A model generated the notes under the pieces. The model saw only the letters and a program-made list of their open reading frames with translations. It was not told the origin of the DNA and made no database searches. From contig DDQW01000042.1 in NCBI GenBank assembly GCA_002342805.1, forward strand, positions 1 to 64,000: a stretch of 64,000 nucleotides of DNA. The letters run 5' to 3'. The position numbers and the translations under genes were made by a program. The DNA comes from Clostridiales bacterium UBA2432 (GTDB taxonomy: Bacteria; Bacillota; Clostridia; Lachnospirales; Vallitaleaceae). Position 1 is the first letter of the stretch, and each line of letters begins with the position of its first letter. Below are positions 54,479 through 63,669 of this stretch, one piece after another.

Positions 54479-54989
54479 AATACTCCTCCAATACTTCTTC
54501 ATCCATTAAAAGTAATCTATTCATTGTAATATGTTGTAGTTTTTTCTTATAATAACGGGATAAACTCATATAAGAAAATGTATCATTATACTCATCATCA
54601 ATTTGAACAATATGGTCATTTTCTTGAAATTCAATACATATGATTTGATGAATATTAATCCCCTCATTTCCACGTTCAAGATATGCCTTAATATATGACG
54701 ATGTAATGGAGCTATCTTTAAAATACTCCAATACGACAACGACAATTTTCTTATGCTTACAAAATTCACTCAATTGATATTTTAACCACTTCAAGGAATT
54801 CTTCTTCGTTGTAACAACATAATACGCATGATACTCTGTTTGAACTTGTCCTTTTTGCTTTGCTCTTAATTTCCGAAGTTTTTTTATAAGATGTTGTTTT
54901 TTAGGCAAGACATTTTCCTCATAATACTCTAATCCTTGAAGAAAATAATTAGCAGTTCGACTCTGATCCCCAACAATATGTCCTCGCAT
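54456..54989 (-). CDS. Hypothetical soluble protein of the Tad-like operon
   Basis: 177 aa from the ATG at 54989 (GGAGG). Basic N-terminal half (about 40-70, Lys-rich helix) and alternating hydrophobic strands (KIVVVVLEYF, INIHQIICIEF) that suggest an alpha/beta fold. No family recognised and no membrane segment. Starts 10 bases after the SAF gene ends and overlaps the TadZ-like gene by 23 bases. Confidence 0.66.
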   Translation of the reverse strand: MRGHIVGDQSRTANYFLQGLEYYEENVLPKKQHLIKKLRKLRAKQKGQVQTEYHAYYVVTTKKNSLKWLKYQLSEFCKHKKIVVVVLEYFKDSSITSSYIKAYLERGNEGINIHQIICIEFQENDHIVQIDDEYNDTFSYMSLSRYYKKKLQHITMNRLLLMDEEVLEEYYASRYLV

Positions 54990-54999
54990 CCTTTCCTCC

Positions 55000-55986
55000 T
55001 TAAAACCCAATGGTTTGTGTCGTTACGTTTTCAACATTTGCTTCTTCAATTTTCGTTTCTTCAACAATTGTGTTCTGTGTTTTTTCTTCTTGATTCACTT
55101 CTTCTTGATTCACTTCTTCTTCATTGATGATTTCTTCAATTTGGGCAAATGAATATGCCTCTGACTCTTGATCAAAGAAGATGATTAATGATTCATCCAA
55201 TTGTAAGCGTTCTTCATACACGTCTTGACCTTTATATTTTGATGTCAAGAAACCGATTGTATTTGGATTAACCGGATACATATTTCTAAGCGGTTGGCCA
55301 ATAAAAGGTCTTGAGTAGCGATGAGTATCTTTTGTATAATATATTTGCGTTCCCGGATACATGTTTATATCTTCTTTCGCACTTGATAGACAAACGATTT
55401 CATCATGATTTAATTCCAATGTCCCACCTTTTCGTTCTTCATATATTTTTGAAATTGTCACATCTTCTAACACTAAAAAATCTTGTCCTGTAGGATAATG
55501 AATCCTTAAATTAATCCTGTCTGATTCATTAATAAATTCAGGAACCGATACACCTAACATTTCAACAGATTCTTTTATCTCAGCTCGTGTTTTTTCTTCA
55601 TATACCATTGTCTTCGTCGCTATCATTTTTGGTGTACTATCACATTTTATTTTCTTGCCAATAATCTCTTTTGAATCATGAATTGTTTGATCCGGAAGTA
55701 AATCTTGATCAATTAACGTCACCGATACATCCTCTTCTTTTATAATGTCGTTCTCTCTTAGTCCACCGTTAAACACATAGGCTTCTACTAAAATAGGTTT
55801 TGGGATTTCTGCTTCTTCTTTTGTTTTTTCTACTTGTAGTTCCTCTTCTTGGAGTATCCATCGAATGAATTGGGGATTATTCCTGATACCTATGATATAA
55901 ACAATAATAAGCAGAACTAAGGCCAACAAGAAACCTATACTTCCTGCTAATATCATATTTTTGTGTCTTTGTCGTAAAACAGTCAT
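55000..55986 (-). CDS. SAF-domain protein, CpaB/RcpC-like
   Basis: 328 aa from the ATG at 55986 (GGGAGG). N-terminal membrane helix (about 11-33) followed by a SAF domain (about 60-135) and a second beta-rich domain, as in CpaB/RcpC of Tad loci, where the protein is periplasmic and supports the secretin. A Gram-positive host has no outer membrane, so its role must be at the wall. The Glu-rich tail (about 280-328) has a tandem EEVNQ repeat encoded by a 15-bp DNA repeat. Confidence 0.78.
   Translation of the reverse strand: MTVLRQRHKNMILAGSIGFLLALVLLIIVYIIGIRNNPQFIRWILQEEELQVEKTKEEAEIPKPILVEAYVFNGGLRENDIIKEEDVSVTLIDQDLLPDQTIHDSKEIIGKKIKCDSTPKMIATKTMVYEEKTRAEIKESVEMLGVSVPEFINESDRINLRIHYPTGQDFLVLEDVTISKIYEERKGGTLELNHDEIVCLSSAKEDINMYPGTQIYYTKDTHRYSRPFIGQPLRNMYPVNPNTIGFLTSKYKGQDVYEERLQLDESLIIFFDQESEAYSFAQIEEIINEEEVNQEEVNQEEKTQNTIVEETKIEEANVENVTTQTIGF
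55084..55113. repeat. Two tandem copies of a 15-bp repeat
   Basis: TTCTTCTTGATTCAC occurs twice in a row inside the SAF-protein gene, followed by a partial third copy. It encodes EEVNQ-type repeats in the acidic tail and, being a multiple of three, could vary in number without a frameshift. Confidence 0.85.
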
Positions 55987-55996
55987 ACTTTCCTCC

Positions 55997-56665
55997 CTAT
56001 AATTCCAAAATACCTTCAATTTCTTTTTTCATTTTTTCTGTCCATTCAAAAGGGTCCTTGTGATAAGATACGGTCTCGATACGTCCTTTAATTATATGCT
56101 GTATATGTTTTTTCTCTTCTTTTGTACCGCATGCTAAGATGAGAATCAAATCCTTATATTTTTCTTCAAGATCATGAGACAGATTTTGATAAAAGCTTTC
56201 TATTCTATGATATTTCCAATCATTTCCTCGTCCAACTACTAATCGAATATCCATTTGATTATAAATATCTTGTGTTTGACTCTTCTGTTCCCCAAAGTCA
56301 ATAAGGATTATTTGATATCCTTTTCTTCGAATCATTGACAACAGTTCATCATCACCATTCTCATAATAATGAACGCGTCTAAAAACATATGGCTTTGTCC
56401 TCTCTATTTTTTCATCCTCATTTAAGGGATTGCCTTCATATGTTCGCCGAATCATCTTAACTGCATCTTGGTCTCCCCACTCGATAAAAGCTACTTTTCC
56501 TCTTTGCTTAGAAAAATACTTGGCAACAAGAAGTGCTGTGTGAGTGACTCCTACACCTTTTTCGGTCCCAATGAAACCTATCGTTATGACTTTATGCTTT
56601 TCAGAAATTTTGTTTTGAATTTTTCGATGTCTAAAAAAGCTTCCGCTTTGACCTTGTTTGAACAT
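55997..56665 (-). CDS. ParA-like protein with altered P-loop
   Basis: 222 aa from the ATG at 56665. A TTG 18 bases upstream is less likely. Single ParA/SIMIBI-like domain. The P-loop reads GTEKGVGVTHTA (about 33-44): the signature lysine is kept, but the lysine that should follow VG is valine. The Walker A' region has AFIEWGDQDAVK. It overlaps the kinase gene by 82 bases. Its P-loop resembles that of the kinase C-terminal domain (both GVTH), so the two may be paralogous partners. Confidence 0.75.
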   Translation of the reverse strand: MFKQGQSGSFFRHRKIQNKISEKHKVITIGFIGTEKGVGVTHTALLVAKYFSKQRGKVAFIEWGDQDAVKMIRRTYEGNPLNEDEKIERTKPYVFRRVHYYENGDDELLSMIRRKGYQIILIDFGEQKSQTQDIYNQMDIRLVVGRGNDWKYHRIESFYQNLSHDLEEKYKDLILILACGTKEEKKHIQHIIKGRIETVSYHKDPFEWTEKMKKEIEGILEL

Positions 56666-58056
56666 TTCCCCATCATCCCCCAATCTTTAAATAATGCACT
56701 ATAGAAATCTTCGTAAGATATCCCTTGATTATTCTCTATATAACTATATGGATATTTGTATACATATATATGATGAATTGAATGATTCAAAGCTTTAACT
56801 TGCTCATCATAACCGTGGTTAATGAAAAAAGATGTACGTGGCGGTATATCGCTCATAAGGTAATCTTCAGTTTGACTCATTTCCCAGGGCGCCATTGCGC
56901 CAACTAGAATATTATATGCTCCACATAACTCTTGAACCTGAGGATTCTTAGCTGATCCTAGATCGATAATTATCCACTCACAAGCACTGAAGAGTTTATG
57001 TAATCGCTTATTTGATAAAGATTTTTGCCTTGTTTTATCAATAATCGGTATGGTGTTCCATATTAATACTCCATCACATATGCTCGTCTCATCCGTATAT
57101 TCAAGGGAACTCAATGCTTGGTTGTCACTCATATCAACAATGACGCATTCATTTTTAGATTCTATTAAATAATGTGCCAAGGTACTTGTTACATGTGTGA
57201 CACCACTCCCTGATTTGATTCCCCATACAGATATAATTTTATCTTTGTATGATCTTAAGAGTATATCCAAAGAATTCTCAGACTCTGTTTTACGAATTTT
57301 TTTAAGGGCATTTTTCAATTCTGTAATAGACTCATATCGTTGGTCTCGGTTAAATTGACATGCTTTTTGTATGATTTGTTCAAATTCTTCTCGAATATCT
57401 GATCTAAAAAATCGGATTGGTTCTAGTCGTGAAGTTACAGAATTCAGATTTTTCTTGGTCAACATAAAATACATCACTATTCCGACACCAAAAATATCTG
57501 TGCGTACATCAGTCTGTCCCATGCCGTATTGTTCCGGCGCTGCAAATCCGCGAGTCCCCAAATATTCTGTATCCGCATCTTTGTTTTCTTGATAAAATCT
57601 AGCAATACCAAAGTCAATCAATTTGATTCGATTGTGTTTGGACAAAACAATGTTATCCGGTTTTATATCTCTGTAAATAAGCGGAGACTCAAAGTCTGTG
57701 TGGAGATATTCAAGTGCTTGACATACCTCTATGGCAACTTCAATTGTCATTACTTCTGACATGACACCTTTTTCGCGTATAAGCTCTCCTAGTGTATGCC
57801 CTTCAATATATTCGCGCACAACATAAGTCCTATCATTTTCTTTGAAAACGTCTGTTATTAAGGGAATACTTTCATGATTTAAAGATTTTAACATGTGGAT
57901 TTCATTCGTATAGATTGGATTATTGTGATATATTTCTTTGATAATCCAAGTTGAATTTAAATAGATATGTTTTGCTTGATAAACAGAAACTTCTTCCGAT
58001 TCTTTGATTGTTCGGACAATCTCGTATTTACCAAATACTACCTCTCCCGCTTGCAT
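56584..58056 (-). CDS. Ser/Thr protein kinase fused to a ParA-like domain
   Basis: 490 aa. Kinase domain (about 8-265): ATP-binding Lys40, HRD-like YRDIKPDN (128-135), DFG 148-150 and APEQ 173-176 are intact, but the glycine-rich loop (about 17-24) has no glycines. After a short linker a ParA-like domain (about 272-490) has the P-loop GIKSGSGVTHVTS (279-291), again with Val in place of the GK lysine, and VDMSDNQALSS. No membrane helix. First gene of the Tad-like operon, so it probably controls assembly by phosphorylation. Promoter at 58151-58179. Confidence 0.87.
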   Translation of the reverse strand: MQAGEVVFGKYEIVRTIKESEEVSVYQAKHIYLNSTWIIKEIYHNNPIYTNEIHMLKSLNHESIPLITDVFKENDRTYVVREYIEGHTLGELIREKGVMSEVMTIEVAIEVCQALEYLHTDFESPLIYRDIKPDNIVLSKHNRIKLIDFGIARFYQENKDADTEYLGTRGFAAPEQYGMGQTDVRTDIFGVGIVMYFMLTKKNLNSVTSRLEPIRFFRSDIREEFEQIIQKACQFNRDQRYESITELKNALKKIRKTESENSLDILLRSYKDKIISVWGIKSGSGVTHVTSTLAHYLIESKNECVIVDMSDNQALSSLEYTDETSICDGVLIWNTIPIIDKTRQKSLSNKRLHKLFSACEWIIIDLGSAKNPQVQELCGAYNILVGAMAPWEMSQTEDYLMSDIPPRTSFFINHGYDEQVKALNHSIHHIYVYKYPYSYIENNQGISYEDFYSALFKDWGMMGKCSNKVKAEAFLDIEKFKTKFLKSIKS

Positions 58057-58150
58057 AACTTCTCCTTAAAATTAATTTACCATCCTGTCGTTAATAATTG
58101 AGATAAACGAATTATTATATTCTGTCTACTTGATGCCCTCATCTTTAAAT

Positions 58151-58179
58151 ATTATACGATTTCTTTTAATAAACATCAA
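58151..58179 (-). promoter_or_regulatory. Promoter of the Tad-like operon
   Basis: Minus strand: -35 TTGATG (58174-58179), 17-base spacer, -10 TATAAT (58151-58156), about 95 bases before the kinase start. The gap 58057-58328 contains this promoter, the direct repeat at 58223-58244 and the prs terminator. Confidence 0.75.
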
Positions 58180-58222
58180 GAATAAATCACTAGTACTTAT
58201 TTATGATGCATTTTAGGTCAAA

Positions 58223-58244
58223 TTACCTACTACTTACCTACTAC
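58223..58244. repeat. Two perfect tandem 11-bp repeats upstream of the Tad-like operon
   Basis: TTACCTACTAC occurs twice with no gap, one helical turn apart, about 45 bases upstream of the -35. Phased direct repeats like these are typical binding sites of response regulators. Confidence 0.7.
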
Positions 58245-58248
58245 TAAA

Positions 58249-58300
58249 AAAAAAGATATATCCACATTCATGAATTTTCATGATGTGATATATCTTTTTT
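58249..58300 (-). terminator. Terminator after prs
   Basis: Outer stem 58249-58262 / 58287-58300 (core AAAAAAGATATATC and complement), extended inward with two single-base bulges (CACAT, CATGA and complements) to a 4-base loop. A/T runs on both ends make it potentially bidirectional. Confidence 0.87.
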
Positions 58301-58328
58301 ATAGGATATTTTTATATAGTTTGGGTTA

Positions 58329-59303
58329 TTATAATAATTTATCGAATAATTTACTTACAGATTCATTATTATGAATGGCTTTAATTGCATTGGCAAAAAT
58401 ATCGCAGACACTTAACTGCTTGATTTTATCGATTTGTTTGTCACTGGATAATTGAATCGTATCTAAAACAACTAATTCTTCAATGGCTGATTTTTGAATA
58501 CGTTCAATGGCCGGTCCGGAAAGTACCGGATGTGTACAGCATGCAAAAATTCGTTTTGCGCCTTTTTCATGCATGGCTTGAGCTGCATTACAAATCGTTC
58601 CTGCCGTATCAATCATATCATCGACCATGATGACATTTTTATCTTTCACATCCCCAATAACACTCATAACTTCACTTACATTCGCTTCAGGACGACGTTT
58701 ATCGATAATCGCAAGTGGAATATCAATCTCTTCTGCAAAGGAACGACTTCGTTTAACACTTCCGATGTCTGGAGCAACAACAACAAAGTCGCCTTCAATT
58801 TCTTTAATCTTGTTTTTGTAATAATCCACTAGCATAGGATTACCCAACATATGATCGACTGGCATTGAGAAGAATCCTTGAATTTGAGCCGAATGTAAAT
58901 CCATCGTTAATATACGGTCTGCACCCGCAGCCTGAAATAAATCGGCAACAAGTTTAGCACTAATTGGATCTCTAGCGCGCGCTTTACGATCTTGTCTTGC
59001 ATATCCATAATAGGGAATGACTGCCGTAATACGACCTGCTGAAGCACGACGTAACGCATCAATTGTAATTAATAATTCCATTAAGTTGTCGTTGACGGGA
59101 TTCGACGTTGATTGAATGACAAAACAATCAATTCCACGAACGATTTCACCGATTTTTACAAAACTCTCACCATCACTAAATTGTCCTGCTTCACATATTG
59201 CCAATTCACCACCTAATGAACGCGCAATTCTTTGAGCCAATGGTTTGTTTGAATTTCCAGAAAAGATTTTGATACCATCTACTGTTTTTACCGTACTGGT
59301 CAT
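58329..59303 (-). CDS. prs: Ribose-phosphate pyrophosphokinase
   Basis: 324 aa. Two phosphoribosyltransferase-like domains, with the catalytic flexible-loop segment [20 protein letters not shown] (about 101-120) and the PRPP motif [14 protein letters not shown] (about 222-235). It makes PRPP from ribose-5-phosphate and ATP. RBS AGGAGG. It is 37 bases after glmU in the standard Firmicutes order. Confidence 0.97.
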   Translation of the reverse strand: MTSTVKTVDGIKIFSGNSNKPLAQRIARSLGGELAICEAGQFSDGESFVKIGEIVRGIDCFVIQSTSNPVNDNLMELLITIDALRRASAGRITAVIPYYGYARQDRKARARDPISAKLVADLFQAAGADRILTMDLHSAQIQGFFSMPVDHMLGNPMLVDYYKNKIKEIEGDFVVVAPDIGSVKRSRSFAEEIDIPLAIIDKRRPEANVSEVMSVIGDVKDKNVIMVDDMIDTAGTICNAAQAMHEKGAKRIFACCTHPVLSGPAIERIQKSAIEELVVLDTIQLSSDKQIDKIKQLSVCDIFANAIKAIHNNESVSKLFDKLL

Positions 59304-59340
59304 TAAATTTCCTCCTAATAAAACTATGTCAGATTACTGA

Positions 59341-60705
59341 CTAATGCCGTTTCTTTTTTACCCAATCGATTTTGTTTTCTTGTCTTGTTCTTGCAATACC
59401 AAGTGCATCATGAGGAACATTTTTTGTAATTGTTGATCCAGCTGCAGTATAAGCATTCTCTTCTATTGTCACGGGTGACACTAGATTTGTATTACATCCT
59501 ATGAACGCATGGTCTTTAATCGTTGTACGATGTTTATTTACACCATCATAGTTGACCGTTACCGTGCCACACCCAAAATTTACACCCTTCCCAACGTCTG
59601 CATCGCCAACATAGGTTAAGTGTGATATTTTGGTTCCATCACCAATCGTCGCATTTTTTATCTCTACAAAATCACCGACTTTAACATGGCTTCCTATTTC
59701 ACTATTGGGTCGAATATATGCATAAGGTCCAACTGTCGTATGTTCTCCAATATGACTACTAAGAACTGTCGACTGTTCAATTGTCGCATTCGATTCAATG
59801 ACTGAATCGATAACCTTGCTATTCGGCCCGATATGTGTTCCTGCTTTTATAACACTCTTCCCTTCAATGCTTGTTCCCGGATAAATAATCACATCCGCTT
59901 CAACAATAACATCTTTGCCAATGTATACTTGATTCGCATCCACCATCGTTACTCCGGATTCCATATGCTTATAATTGATCCGCTTTCGCATAATGGACGT
60001 TGCTTCAAAAAGTTGAACTTTGTTGTTTACACCCAGTGTCTCTGTATAATCATCAAGTTCCATCGCCTCAACCGGATATCCATCTTCACGAATAAAACTT
60101 AGTGTATCCGGAAGATAGTATTCTCCTTGAACATTATCATTGGTAATCTGACCTAATGCTTTTGATAATGCTTCAGCCTTGAACATATACATACCACTAT
60201 TTATCTCGTTTACTTTGCGTTCATCTTGCTCTGCATCTTTATGTTCAACACTTTTCAAAAAATGTCCTTGTTCATCACGAATAATTCGACCATATCCTGT
60301 TGGGTCATCCACACGCGTTGTTAAAACCGTCACGCCATGACGTCCTTCTTCATGGGTTGTCTTAAGTTTGGATAGGCTCTCTCCTGTAATAAGTGGCGTA
60401 TCTCCAAACAAAACAAGTACATTGCCTTCTCCTTGAATAAACTCTTGCGCTTGCATGACTGCATGTCCTGTACCTAGCTGTTCTTCTTGAACCACAAAGG
60501 AAACAGGGTGTTTTATGGTATGCATCACTGCATCGCGACCGTGACCGACAATAACACAAATCTCACTGGCTCCGGCTTCATAAGCTGCTTCAATAACATA
60601 ATCCAGCATGGTTCGGTCCAAAACTTTATGAATCACCTTTGGCTGGTCCGATTTCATTCGAGTACCTGCACCTGCTGCCAAAATTACCGCCTTCATAACG
60701 GACAT
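59341..60705 (-). CDS. glmU: Bifunctional GlmU: UDP-GlcNAc pyrophosphorylase / GlcN-1-P acetyltransferase
   Basis: 454 aa from the ATG at 60705 (GGAG, 10-base spacing). An upstream in-frame ATG would add 37 hydrophobic residues not found in GlmU. N-terminal uridylyltransferase (LAAGAGTRMKSDQPKV at 8-23) and C-terminal left-handed beta-helix acetyltransferase (about 250-450). Makes UDP-GlcNAc for cell-wall synthesis. Lies between spoVG and prs. Confidence 0.97.
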   Translation of the reverse strand: MSVMKAVILAAGAGTRMKSDQPKVIHKVLDRTMLDYVIEAAYEAGASEICVIVGHGRDAVMHTIKHPVSFVVQEEQLGTGHAVMQAQEFIQGEGNVLVLFGDTPLITGESLSKLKTTHEEGRHGVTVLTTRVDDPTGYGRIIRDEQGHFLKSVEHKDAEQDERKVNEINSGMYMFKAEALSKALGQITNDNVQGEYYLPDTLSFIREDGYPVEAMELDDYTETLGVNNKVQLFEATSIMRKRINYKHMESGVTMVDANQVYIGKDVIVEADVIIYPGTSIEGKSVIKAGTHIGPNSKVIDSVIESNATIEQSTVLSSHIGEHTTVGPYAYIRPNSEIGSHVKVGDFVEIKNATIGDGTKISHLTYVGDADVGKGVNFGCGTVTVNYDGVNKHRTTIKDHAFIGCNTNLVSPVTIEENAYTAAGSTITKNVPHDALGIARTRQENKIDWVKKKRH

Positions 60706-60800
60706 TGTATACACGCTCCTTTTCCAAAACACATTGTACAACAGATAGTAAACTACCGCAAGTACAAATTGCAAATTTGTATCTTTCACCAAAAAAACTT

Positions 60801-60841
60801 GAAAAAAAAGAAACACTTCTACCCTTAAGATAGAAGTGCTT
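60801..60841 (-). terminator. Terminator between spoVG and glmU
   Basis: Stem AACACTTCTA / TAGAAGTGCT (60812-60821 and 60831-60840, one mismatch), 9-base loop, then CTTTTTTTTC on the minus strand. Confidence 0.87.
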
Positions 60842-60846
60842 CACAA

Positions 60847-61149
60847 TTACTCATAAACTTCAGACATATCGCTACTATCATCATTTTGTTCTGCAAGAGA
60901 AATTGTTTCATATTTTTCTAAAATTGACTTTTGTAATTTCTCCCTTGTTTCTGAATTAATCGGATGGGCAATATCTCGGAACTCACCGTCAAGCGCTTTT
61001 CGACTAGGCATTGCAATGAACAAGCCTTTTTCTCCTTCAATGACTTTGATGTCATGAACCACAAACTCATTGTCAAAGGTAATAGATACAACTGCCTTCA
61101 TTTTTCCCTCTTTTGCTACTTTTCTTACTCTTACATCAGTAATCTCCAT
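60847..61149 (-). CDS. spoVG: SpoVG-family regulator
   Basis: 100 aa. Begins [11 protein letters not shown] and has the family core with [20 protein letters not shown] (about 44-63), plus an acidic tail (about 85-100). SpoVG is a small RNA/DNA-binding regulator found in spore formers and non-spore formers. RBS AAAGGGG. Its own promoter is at 61220-61248, and a small hairpin (61180-61197) lies in the 5' leader. Confidence 0.95.
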   Translation of the reverse strand: MEITDVRVRKVAKEGKMKAVVSITFDNEFVVHDIKVIEGEKGLFIAMPSRKALDGEFRDIAHPINSETREKLQKSILEKYETISLAEQNDDSSDMSEVYE

Positions 61150-61219
61150 AAAAATGTACCCCTTTCTGTAACATGCTGCAAGTGGATACCCCCACTTCCT
61201 TTAATTAAATACTAATTCT

Positions 61220-61248
61220 ATTATATCTTATATAATTTATGTTTTCAA
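61220..61248 (-). promoter_or_regulatory. Promoter of spoVG
   Basis: Minus strand: -35 TTGAAA (61243-61248), 17-base spacer, -10 TATAAT (61220-61225). Sigma-A-like, not the sigma-H type used for spoVG in Bacillus subtilis. Confidence 0.72.
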
Positions 61249-61249
61249 C

Positions 61250-62368
61250 TCAAAAAAATATTTGTTCCTTATTCACAACAATCTTCGGTTCATGGGCTTG
61301 TCCGACAAACTGACTGCCGTCTGCAATAGTGCTTTTACTATCCACAATGCAATTTTCAATGCGACAATGGTCACCAATATACGTTTCATTAAGGATGATG
61401 GAATTTTTAATTATTGTATTTTTCCCAACAAATACTTTTCTAAATAACAATGAATTTTCAAGTGTTCCATTAACAATACATCCGGAAGAACATAGACTAT
61501 TGGACACTTTTGTTCCTTGGTTAAACTTTGCCGGTGGCTCATCTTCAACTTTTGACATAATATTTGGCCTTGACTTGAAAAAGTATTCACGTAAATCTTT
61601 ATCTAAGAAATCCATATTGGCCTTGTAATAAGAATCTAAGGCTGCTATAGACCGCCAATATCCTTCATGAATATATGCCATAATTTTCTTTTGTTTACGA
61701 TATCGTACAATGATATCCATAACAAAATCATAACGGCCTTCTTTTGCTGTAGCTTCAATCAAGTCAATCAACAAACGCCGACGTATAATATATATGCCTG
61801 CTGATACCAAATTACTTGTTGGATCAATAGGTTTCTCTTCAAATTCAATAATACGTTTTTTTTCATCGATAGTGACATGGCCAAACCTGGATAAATCTTG
61901 ATCTGTATCTAACTTTTTACATACAATGGTAATATCTGCATGAGTATCAATATGATATTGTATAACTTCATTATAATCTATTTTACTGATACCATCACCT
62001 TGAGCAATAATTGCATAAGGTTCATGACTATTTTTTAAATAAGATAAGTTTTGATAGATTGCATCTGCTGTTCCTCGATACCAGAGACTATTATCATGGG
62101 TAATATAGGGTGTAAGAATATAAAGACCTCCATGCTTACGTCCAAAATCCCACCACTTTGATGAACTCAAATGTTCCACTAATGACCGAGAGTTATATTG
62201 AGTGACCACAGCAACTTTTTTAATATTTGCGTTTGTCATATTACTTAGTGAAAAATCAATGGCTCGATAACTACCGGCAATTGGCATTGCCGCTAAGGCT
62301 CTCAAATGTGTCAATTCTCGTAATCGTTCATTTTTGCCTCCGGCAAGTATTATTCCTAGAGCTCTCAT
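61250..62368 (-). CDS. glgD: GlgD subunit of glucose-1-phosphate adenylyltransferase
   Basis: 372 aa. Nucleotidyltransferase fold with [13 protein letters not shown] (9-21) and a C-terminal beta-helix. GlgD is the regulatory partner of GlgC in Firmicutes. The substitutions in the glycine-rich loop (no RGSRL) suggest low or no catalysis on its own. Its ATG overlaps the glgC stop (ATGA). No glycogen synthase, branching enzyme or phosphorylase is in the window. Confidence 0.93.
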   Translation of the reverse strand: MRALGIILAGGKNERLRELTHLRALAAMPIAGSYRAIDFSLSNMTNANIKKVAVVTQYNSRSLVEHLSSSKWWDFGRKHGGLYILTPYITHDNSLWYRGTADAIYQNLSYLKNSHEPYAIIAQGDGISKIDYNEVIQYHIDTHADITIVCKKLDTDQDLSRFGHVTIDEKKRIIEFEEKPIDPTSNLVSAGIYIIRRRLLIDLIEATAKEGRYDFVMDIIVRYRKQKKIMAYIHEGYWRSIAALDSYYKANMDFLDKDLREYFFKSRPNIMSKVEDEPPAKFNQGTKVSNSLCSSGCIVNGTLENSLLFRKVFVGKNTIIKNSIILNETYIGDHCRIENCIVDSKSTIADGSQFVGQAHEPKIVVNKEQIFF

Positions 62369-63642
62369 TCTTCCACCTCCTCAAGTATAATGCTTTCACC
62401 GCTTTCTAACCGGTTATTTTTATAGTGCTTACTTGTCGTCACACCTGTAATAGCACAGTTTTTTCCAATCCATACACCATCCGGAACTAGGGCATCTTCT
62501 CCGATTACGGTAATTCCCGAATCATATATATTCGGATCAAGTGTATTTTTGATATTCTCACCTTCACCGATGCTTACGTTTTTACCAATAATCGCATCTT
62601 CTGAAATAACACCTCGTTCAATTTTCGTGTTTTCCATAATCACTGCATTTGACATAATTATGGAATCTTTTATGATGCATCCCTTTTCAATGGTTACATT
62701 TGAACCAATCACAGAATTACAAACGCTCCCATAGATTTCTGTTCCTTCACCTAAAATACACCGATCTACATTTGCTGAATCCGCAATATATTGGGGTGGT
62801 TGAATCTCATTATTGGTATATATTTTCCAATAAGCTTCATATAAATTAAATTCAGGTACCAGACTAATAAGTTCCATGTTCGTTTGCCAATAGGATTCTA
62901 ATGTACCTACATCTCTCCAAAACCCTTCAAACTCATAAGCAAAAACATTATACCCTTGATTTAAGCAAAAAGGAATAATATGCTTACCAAAGTCACTGTT
63001 GTTATGATTTTTTTCTGCAAGTCTCAGTGCATTTCGAAGGACCTTCCAATTAAATATATAAATGCCCATAGATGCAAGATTGTTTTTAGGATTTTCCGGT
63101 TTTTCTTCAAACTCTTTGATCCGGTAACTATCATCCGTATTCATAATGCCAAACCGATGAGCCTCTTCATACGGTACTGGCAATACAGCAATGGAAATAT
63201 CGGCACCATTCATTTTGTGACTATTTAACATCATCTCATAATCCATCTTATAAATATGATCTCCCGAAAGGATGAGAACATACTCCGGATTGTAATAATC
63301 GATAAAAGGAATATTTTGAAAAATAGCATTGGCTGTTCCTGAATACCACGCTTCATTTTCACGACTCAAAAAAGGAGATAAAACCGTAACCCCACCAATA
63401 CTTTTATCTAAATCCCATGGAATCCCAATACCGATATGTCGATTTAACTGCAGGGGTTGATATTGCGTCAATACGCCCACCGTATCTATACCCGAATTAA
63501 TACAATTACTCAAGGTAAAATCAATAATACGATATTTTCCTCCAAATGATACTGCCGGCTTAGCTGTCTTATCTGTCAAAATTCCTAATCGGCTCCCACG
63601 CCCTCCGGCAAGTAACATTGCAACAATTTCTTTTTTATGCAT
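62365..63642 (-). CDS. glgC: Glucose-1-phosphate adenylyltransferase, catalytic subunit
   Basis: 425 aa from the ATG at 63642. The ATG at 63648 is only 1 base from GAGGAGG, while 63642 has ideal 7-base spacing. Intact nucleotide loop [20 protein letters not shown] and a C-terminal beta-helix with hexapeptide repeats. It converts glucose-1-phosphate and ATP to ADP-glucose for glycogen. Paired with glgD as in other Clostridia. Confidence 0.95.
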   Translation of the reverse strand: MHKKEIVAMLLAGGRGSRLGILTDKTAKPAVSFGGKYRIIDFTLSNCINSGIDTVGVLTQYQPLQLNRHIGIGIPWDLDKSIGGVTVLSPFLSRENEAWYSGTANAIFQNIPFIDYYNPEYVLILSGDHIYKMDYEMMLNSHKMNGADISIAVLPVPYEEAHRFGIMNTDDSYRIKEFEEKPENPKNNLASMGIYIFNWKVLRNALRLAEKNHNNSDFGKHIIPFCLNQGYNVFAYEFEGFWRDVGTLESYWQTNMELISLVPEFNLYEAYWKIYTNNEIQPPQYIADSANVDRCILGEGTEIYGSVCNSVIGSNVTIEKGCIIKDSIIMSNAVIMENTKIERGVISEDAIIGKNVSIGEGENIKNTLDPNIYDSGITVIGEDALVPDGVWIGKNCAITGVTTSKHYKNNRLESGESIILEEVEE

Positions 63643-63669
63643 ATGCATGCCTCCTCACTTCTATACTAA

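Noticed and set aside
55084..55113. CRISPR-like repeat
   Set aside because: Direct tandem copies with no spacers, inside a coding region.
58057..58328. Small gene or RNA in the largest intergenic gap
   Set aside because: No open frame with an RBS. The space is accounted for by the operon promoter, the 11-bp repeats and the prs terminator.
60706..60816. N-terminal extension of glmU (37 hydrophobic residues)
   Set aside because: GlmU is cytoplasmic and family length fits the ATG at 60705, which has its own GGAG site.
60487..60828. 113-codon plus-strand frame opposite glmU
   Set aside because: Antisense to the conserved GlmU N-terminus and running into the spoVG terminator. No protein-like features.
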